Below, one piece after another: positions 60,034 through 64,000 of a stretch of DNA of 64,000 nt. The notes beneath the pieces are model-generated. The model made no database searches. It worked only from the letters and a program-made list of their open reading frames with translations, and had not been told where the DNA came from. Source of the DNA: Oscillospiraceae bacterium (lineage in GTDB: Bacteria; Bacillota; Clostridia; Oscillospirales; CAG-272); contig SVST01000003.1 in NCBI GenBank assembly GCA_015064155.1, positions 700 through 64,699 on the forward strand. Reading direction: 5' to 3'. Position 1 is the first letter of the stretch. Every line of letters begins with the position of its first letter. Both the position numbers and the translations under genes were made by a program.

Positions 60034-60062
60034 TTGCAATTCAGCAATCTTTATGTTATAAT
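60034..60062 (+). promoter_or_regulatory. tRNA promoter
   Basis: TTGCAA (60034-60039), 17 bp, TATAAT (60057-60062), 12 bp before the tRNA. Confidence 0.75.
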
Positions 60063-60074
60063 AGTTAGCGTTGC

Positions 60075-60151
60075 GGAGGCATAGCTCAGTTGGTTAGAGT
60101 GCATGCTTGACATGCATGAGGTCGCTGGTTCGAACCCAGCTGTCTCCACCA
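60075..60151 (+). tRNA. tRNA-Val (anticodon GAC)
   Basis: Complete cloverleaf: acceptor GGAGGCA/TGTCTCC, D-arm GCTC/GAGT, anticodon stem CATGC/GCATG with loop TTGACAT (anticodon GAC), T-arm GCTGG-TTCGAAC-CCAGC, and encoded CCA. Confidence 0.95.
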
Positions 60152-60156
60152 GTGAA

Positions 60157-60196
60157 AAGAACGGCAAGTTTCTATTGAGACTTGCCGTTCTTTTTT
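60157..60196 (+). terminator. tRNA terminator
   Basis: Perfect 13-bp stem AAGAACGGCAAGT/ACTTGCCGTTCTT followed by TTTT. Confidence 0.9.
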
Positions 60197-60344
60197 ATAC
60201 CTTCTCCATGAATCGGTTCGCATACCATCGAGCGTCTTGATTGGCAGTGCAAGTTCTATATCCGAAGTGTTATATCTGTGAAAACAGAAAATTCGTCTCC
60301 AATTTTTTTAACAGTAAACCACAAAAAGCAATAAACATAATAAC

Positions 60345-60381
60345 GGCTACAATTTTGTTGATGATAAACAAAATTGTAGCC
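60345..60381. repeat. Perfect 15-bp inverted repeat in the tRNA-tmRNA gap
   Basis: GGCTACAATTTTGTT-7 nt-AACAAAATTGTAGCC, extended by ATAAT/ATTAT outside a single mismatch. It lies 113 bp behind the tmRNA 3' end (minus direction). The rest of 60197-60493 shows no gene; three smaller hairpins (GGCTTTAAAGCC, CCCCCGATCATTGGGGG, GCGGCAGCTTGCCGC) lie between it and the tmRNA. Confidence 0.7.
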
Positions 60382-60493
60382 ATTATTGAGTTTTGATGGA
60401 GGCGTGGGCTTTAAAGCCGAACACCGCCATCCGCAGTATGAAGCTTGGCATAGTACCGAACTCCCCCGATCATTGGGGGCGGCAGCTTGCCGC

Positions 60494-60887
60494 TGGTGGA
60501 GATGAGGAGAATTGAACTCCTGTCCGAAAACCCCTTGATATAACCTTCTTCGTGGACAGTCTGTTATTTAAAATTCCCCTTGGAAAGCGCGAACAGACAC
60601 GCTTTTTCCTTGGGTAGCCCTTTTGTGCATGATCGGCTCAAGTGCGAACCACCGATGCATGTTCACCACTGTCATGACGCTCAGTCTGCGGCCGTGGTAC
60701 TCCGCAGAGGAACGGGCGACCCGCAGGTCGCGGCACTGCTGAATTTTACGCCATCAGGCGCAAAACTCAGGCAGCCATAGCAACAGTATTGTTGTCGTTT
60801 ATTTTTTAAGTTTAGGCAGTTTACGAGATTACCCGGCTCGCCACGCTTATCATACCTCAGAATCCCCGTCGAAACCATTGCACCCCC
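60494..60887 (-). ncRNA. ssrA: Transfer-messenger RNA (tmRNA)
   Basis: 394 nt. 5' end GGGGGTGCAATGGTTTCGACGG and 3' end with GGAGTTCAATTCTCC T-arm, CATCTCC acceptor half and encoded CCA pair as the tRNA-like domain. The tag frame (60767-60796, minus) reads DNNTVAMAA and stop after a GAC resume codon preceded by AAATAAAC; with the Ala from the tmRNA the tag is (A)DNNTVAMAA, ending in AA as ClpXP recognition requires. Rescues stalled ribosomes together with SmpB (not in the window). Confidence 0.95.
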
Positions 60888-60906
60888 ATATTGGGAGAAC
60901 AGTATT

Positions 60907-60935
60907 ATTATAACCGATTTTCTCCCGTTTGTCAA
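60907..60935 (-). promoter_or_regulatory. Perfect consensus promoter of ssrA
   Basis: Minus strand TTGACA (60930-60935), 17 bp, TATAAT (60907-60912). Confidence 0.9.
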
Positions 60936-60999
60936 GAATTGATTTTATGCTTTTTTCGACAGAAATTGTATTTTTCAAGCAGAAAACAACGTCACATTC

Positions 61000-62511
61000 T
61001 TATTCTTTCTCTGCCCTCTCTTTTAAAAGCTTGCGATCCAATTTTCCGTTTGGAGTCAGTGGCATAGAAGAAAGCAGAACGCAAAGCGCGGGAATCATGT
61101 ATCGTGGCAAAAGAGTCTTCAATTCATTCAAAACGCCTTTTTCAGTAGCAGTTCCCGTATAATACAGCACAATCCGTTTCCCTGTCGCATCATACACACA
61201 GCAAGCGCGGTTGATTCCGTCACACGTTGCGGCAGCGGCTTCGATCTCTCCCAGCTCGATTCGATGCCCCATGTGCTTGATTTGCGCATCTTTTCTTGAT
61301 ACAAACACGTATTCCCCATGCTTGTTACAGTACGCAAGATCTCCCGTGCGATATACAAGCTCGGGGTAAGCATCGTTCAAGGGATTTTGCACGAACGCTT
61401 CTCTTGTTTTTTCTTCATTGCGATAGTAGCCAAGCGTCACGCAGGTTCCGCGAAGATAAATTTCACCCGTTTCACCAAGGCATGCGCGAGTACCGTCCTC
61501 GCGAATCAGCAAGAGATCGGTGTTTCGAAAGGGTCTGCCGATCGGAATCGGCTCTCCATCCTCCAATTCTCGGTCAGCTTTCCAGACGCAAGACATCCCC
61601 GTGGCTTCGGTTGGTCCGTACAGATTATAAAATGTTGCATCCGGCAACGCCTCTCGCCAAAGGCGATACTGCACAGGGGGAAAGACCTCACTGCCAAACG
61701 CTACGGTTTTCAAATATTTAGGCGGGTTCTTTTCCAACAGCCCCAACGAGGAAATCATAGTCAGTGCCGATACCACCCAACACACGGTGTTGATCTTATG
61801 CTCGTTGAGAAAATTACAAAGCATCATCGGGAACATGAACAGTGTTCGCGGCAAAAGATACGCAGTGGCACCGAACTTGATAACCGGCATCAATTCTTTC
61901 AGCGGCGCATCAAAAAACAACGGTGTTTGATTGGCGAATACGGTATCCTCACAAAAGCCTAAGGAATCCGACAAGGCTTCGATATAATCGATCACCGAAC
62001 GGTGGCACGCGACCACACCCTTGGGAGTTCCGGTAGAGCCCGACGTAAAAACGATATAAATGGGGTCGGTATCGATTTGTGCCGCACGAACCGCCTGCAA
62101 GGCTTGCGTGCAGGGTTCGGTTGTAATCAAATCCTCATAACGGAGCACTTTTGTTGGAAAGTGCAAGGATTTTGCCAGATTTTCGCCCTTTTTATCGACG
62201 ATCAGATAAGGCGCGTTGACGTTCTGCAAAATCGTTTCCATGCGTTTTGTCGGCATTTCGGGGTCAAGCGGCACGTAGAAGCAACCTGCATATACGCACC
62301 CGAAAAAGGCGGCGACCTCATTCGGATGCTTCTCCATCAAAATTGCTACGGGAGCCCTTGTAACTTGTAGTCGCAAAAGCGCGCTTCCGATTGCCTGTGC
62401 TTGGTTGTAAAGCGCAGAAAAGGTTAAGTGATCCGTTCCGTTGGAATAGGCAATCTTATCGGGAACTCGACCTACGGTATGTTCCAAATACTCTAAAATG
62501 TTGGTTTGCAT
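61000..62511 (-). CDS. Adenylate-forming ligase (DltA/NRPS adenylation-like)
   Basis: 503 residues, the length of DltA (D-alanine:carrier ligase). Core motifs: YIVFTSGSTGTPKGVV (A3), FGSEVFPP and NLYGPTEATG (A5), GEIYLRG, YRTGDLAYC (A7), HMGHRIELGEIE (A8) and PNGKLDRK with the C-terminal Lys (A10). It activates an amino acid or other acid as the adenylate and loads a carrier. No carrier protein, DltB or DltD is next to it, so D-alanylation of teichoic acid is only one option. Starts 12 bp after the transglutaminase-like gene (AGGAG site), forming an operon. Confidence 0.8.
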   Translation of the reverse strand: MQTNILEYLEHTVGRVPDKIAYSNGTDHLTFSALYNQAQAIGSALLRLQVTRAPVAILMEKHPNEVAAFFGCVYAGCFYVPLDPEMPTKRMETILQNVNAPYLIVDKKGENLAKSLHFPTKVLRYEDLITTEPCTQALQAVRAAQIDTDPIYIVFTSGSTGTPKGVVACHRSVIDYIEALSDSLGFCEDTVFANQTPLFFDAPLKELMPVIKFGATAYLLPRTLFMFPMMLCNFLNEHKINTVCWVVSALTMISSLGLLEKNPPKYLKTVAFGSEVFPPVQYRLWREALPDATFYNLYGPTEATGMSCVWKADRELEDGEPIPIGRPFRNTDLLLIREDGTRACLGETGEIYLRGTCVTLGYYRNEEKTREAFVQNPLNDAYPELVYRTGDLAYCNKHGEYVFVSRKDAQIKHMGHRIELGEIEAAAATCDGINRACCVYDATGKRIVLYYTGTATEKGVLNELKTLLPRYMIPALCVLLSSMPLTPNGKLDRKLLKERAEKE

Positions 62512-62523
62512 GCCCTGCTCCTC

Positions 62524-63582
62524 TTAATAGTGATACGGATCGGAGGTAACCGTTTTGGTAGCGCGCGTTGGATAGGAGGTACTGTCATACGCATAAAAAT
62601 AGTTTCCGATTCCGTTTTCGTCAAAGCGATTTGCCGAGTAAGCGGCAATCTGAGCATCGGTTAACAAACAGCCCTTAAACGAAACACCGCTGAGATTGCA
62701 AGCATCAAAGTGATACCATTGCGGAGCTTCCGCTGTTCCGATGTTCACAAGACTCCAATAATGCCGTTCATCCACAATTCCCTCGGTGCGTTTGATATCC
62801 AGATTGTCGATTCCAAGACGGGTCAGGAGGGCTTTGGAAACGGCGAAATAGGTATAGCAGTCACCGTATCCCTTTTTCAGTCCCTCGTAAGCGGCGCGCA
62901 CCCAATCGTTTTTATCCGAATAGGAGTCATAGCGAATGGTATAATAGACGTAATCAAAGACCTCTCTTGCCTGTTGCTCCTTGCTGATTCCTTTGGAAAT
63001 ACGCTCGGCAATCACCGCATCCACTTTTTCCCACAGCATTGCCTCGGTTACCGTTTCACGATATACCCAGACCATCACTTGAAGCGTTGCCTGATTGCCT
63101 GCGTGGTCGGTTGCCGTATAGAGGACGGGATAGTTTCCCTCTTTGCTCAGATTCACGGAAGAGGAGTCAACGTCAAGCGTTACGGCACCGTCAAAATCAT
63201 CGGTAACTTGCACGTGCTCCAGATAGGCAATCCCTTCTCCAAGGAAAACGCTGATATCCTTTTCGCCAACGATTTGCGGAGCAGTTTGGTCGATTCCCAG
63301 TGTCAGCTTCACCTTACACTTCTTTTCTTTCCCCTTTGCATTTTTGTAAATTACGGTCAGGTTATAGTCCCCCAAAGAAGAAAAGGTATAATCCTCTTCA
63401 AATCGGGCAGAAGCCCCTTTGGGCATGGTTTCGAAAAAGTCTTCGGCAGATGGTAAAGCAGCACCAACCGACCATTTCAAATCGCGTGTAGGCGGCACTT
63501 TAACCGCCCCGCAGGAGGGCAACAGTAAAAGTACAATTGCCAAAGCACAAAGTGCCGAACTGTATTGCATTCTTTTTTTCAT
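62524..63582 (-). CDS. Transglutaminase-like lipoprotein
   Basis: 352 residues. Lipoprotein signal with lipobox LLPSC (Cys near residue 24). A beta-sandwich middle region with DQTAPQIVGEKDISVFLGEG and VTDDFDGAV (DUF5011/Ig-like), then a transglutaminase-like domain with GYGDCYTYF (nucleophile Cys), RHYWSLVNI (His) and WYHFDAC (Asp). Extracellular protease or cross-linking role in the wall is typical for the family; the substrate is unknown. The middle gene of the tadA - this - ligase group. Confidence 0.82.
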   Translation of the reverse strand: MKKRMQYSSALCALAIVLLLLPSCGAVKVPPTRDLKWSVGAALPSAEDFFETMPKGASARFEEDYTFSSLGDYNLTVIYKNAKGKEKKCKVKLTLGIDQTAPQIVGEKDISVFLGEGIAYLEHVQVTDDFDGAVTLDVDSSSVNLSKEGNYPVLYTATDHAGNQATLQVMVWVYRETVTEAMLWEKVDAVIAERISKGISKEQQAREVFDYVYYTIRYDSYSDKNDWVRAAYEGLKKGYGDCYTYFAVSKALLTRLGIDNLDIKRTEGIVDERHYWSLVNIGTAEAPQWYHFDACNLSGVSFKGCLLTDAQIAAYSANRFDENGIGNYFYAYDSTSYPTRATKTVTSDPYHY

Positions 63583-63634
63583 TGTGTATCACTTCCAATC
63601 CGATTCTTTTAACGCTGAACCGCACGATTCCCTA

Positions 63635-64000
63635 TCATTCGGTTTTCTTGCTCTTCTGACGCATATTTGCAAAAAAAACTCGTAAAAGTGCTAAGGATTC
63701 TTCGGCGAGTAATCCGTTTTCACAAGTGGGAGAAGCTTCAAGCGGAAATTCGGTCAGGTCCAGAAGGCTACCCAAGGCACCGGCACGCGGATCCTTGGCG
63801 GCAAATACAATGCGAGAAATACGCGCGTTGATTGCGGCACCCGCGCACATTGGACACGGTTCCAGCGTGACGTACAGCGTACAATCCGAAAGCCGCCAAG
63901 TACCAAGCGTTCGGCATGCCGCTTCAATTGCCAAACGCTCTGCGTGTGCAGTGGCGTCCGAATCGTTTACGCATCGGTTGTGCGCCCGTGCGATCAAACG
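63635..64000 (-). CDS. tadA: tRNA-specific adenosine deaminase TadA (5' part outside window)
   Basis: The last ~121 codons are seen; the start lies beyond the right edge. Zinc and active-site motifs: HAERLAIEAA (HAE) and TLEPCPMCAGAAINARI (PCxxC). TadA converts A34 to inosine in tRNA-Arg(ACG). The following 52 bp lead to the transglutaminase-like gene without a terminator. Confidence 0.9.
   Translation of the reverse strand, partial: RLIARAHNRCVNDSDATAHAERLAIEAACRTLGTWRLSDCTLYVTLEPCPMCAGAAINARISRIVFAAKDPRAGALGSLLDLTEFPLEASPTCENGLLAEESLALLRVFFANMRQKSKKTE

Noticed and set aside
60767-60802. Unusual ATA or AAA resume codon in the tmRNA tag
   Set aside because: Aligning the bases before the frame with other tmRNAs puts the resume codon at GAC (60794-60796), which is a known choice, so the tag is ordinary.

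Overview
The window looks like chromosomal DNA of a spore-forming, low-to-medium GC Firmicute of the class Clostridia. The evidence is a ctsR-mcsA-mcsB-clpC heat-shock operon with CtsR boxes, a SpoIIID regulator, a BofC-like domain protein, AddAB instead of RecBCD, strong AGGAGG ribosome sites and sigma-A type promoters (TTGACA, 17 bp, TATAAT) in front of many genes. The genus cannot be fixed from what is here.

Layout. 1-0.4 kb: two copies of a non-coding repeat. 0.6-7.4 kb: rhamnulokinase, PRPP synthase and a small exopolysaccharide locus (initiating sugar transferase, glycosyltransferase, polymerase/ligase). 7.4-16.5 kb: envelope and membrane genes (class A penicillin-binding protein, TspO-like protein, a large unknown membrane protein), a stand-alone MutS-type ATPase and a class IV aminotransferase. 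16.5-23.7 kb: a secreted glucosaminidase-type protein and the CtsR regulon. 23.8-34.6 kb: metallophosphoesterase, DXS, alanine-dehydrogenase-like protein, a XerC/D-type recombinase, HAD phosphatase, class II aldolase, a Gfo/Idh oxidoreductase and an ion permease. 34.7-42.3 kb: addB-addA and a short QueG-like protein. 42.5-48.0 kb: HtrA protease, two-component system, RlmA-type methyltransferase, glycosyltransferase and a detached HtrA PDZ fragment.

48.1-53.8 kb is the most interesting region: a compact element of about 5.6 kb whose gene order copies that of the filamentous Ff phages. It has a rolling-circle Rep, a small HTH-like protein, an OB-like small protein, a short coat-protein candidate followed at once by a strong terminator, a secreted C-terminally anchored adsorption-type protein, two small membrane proteins and a Zot/pI-type ATPase. 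There is no secretin, as expected for a one-membrane host. It is best read as an integrated inovirus. It carries a hairpin-rich intergenic (origin/packaging) region, similar palindromic sequences at both ends, an outward promoter at one end, and a hidden 28-residue peptide gene covered by a probable antisense RNA.

53.9-64 kb: unknown protein, SpoIIID, SpoU-type rRNA methyltransferase, lipase-like protein, DUF1846 protein, M18 aminopeptidase, tRNA-Val(GAC), tmRNA, an adenylate-forming ligase with a transglutaminase-like lipoprotein, and the 3' part of tadA.
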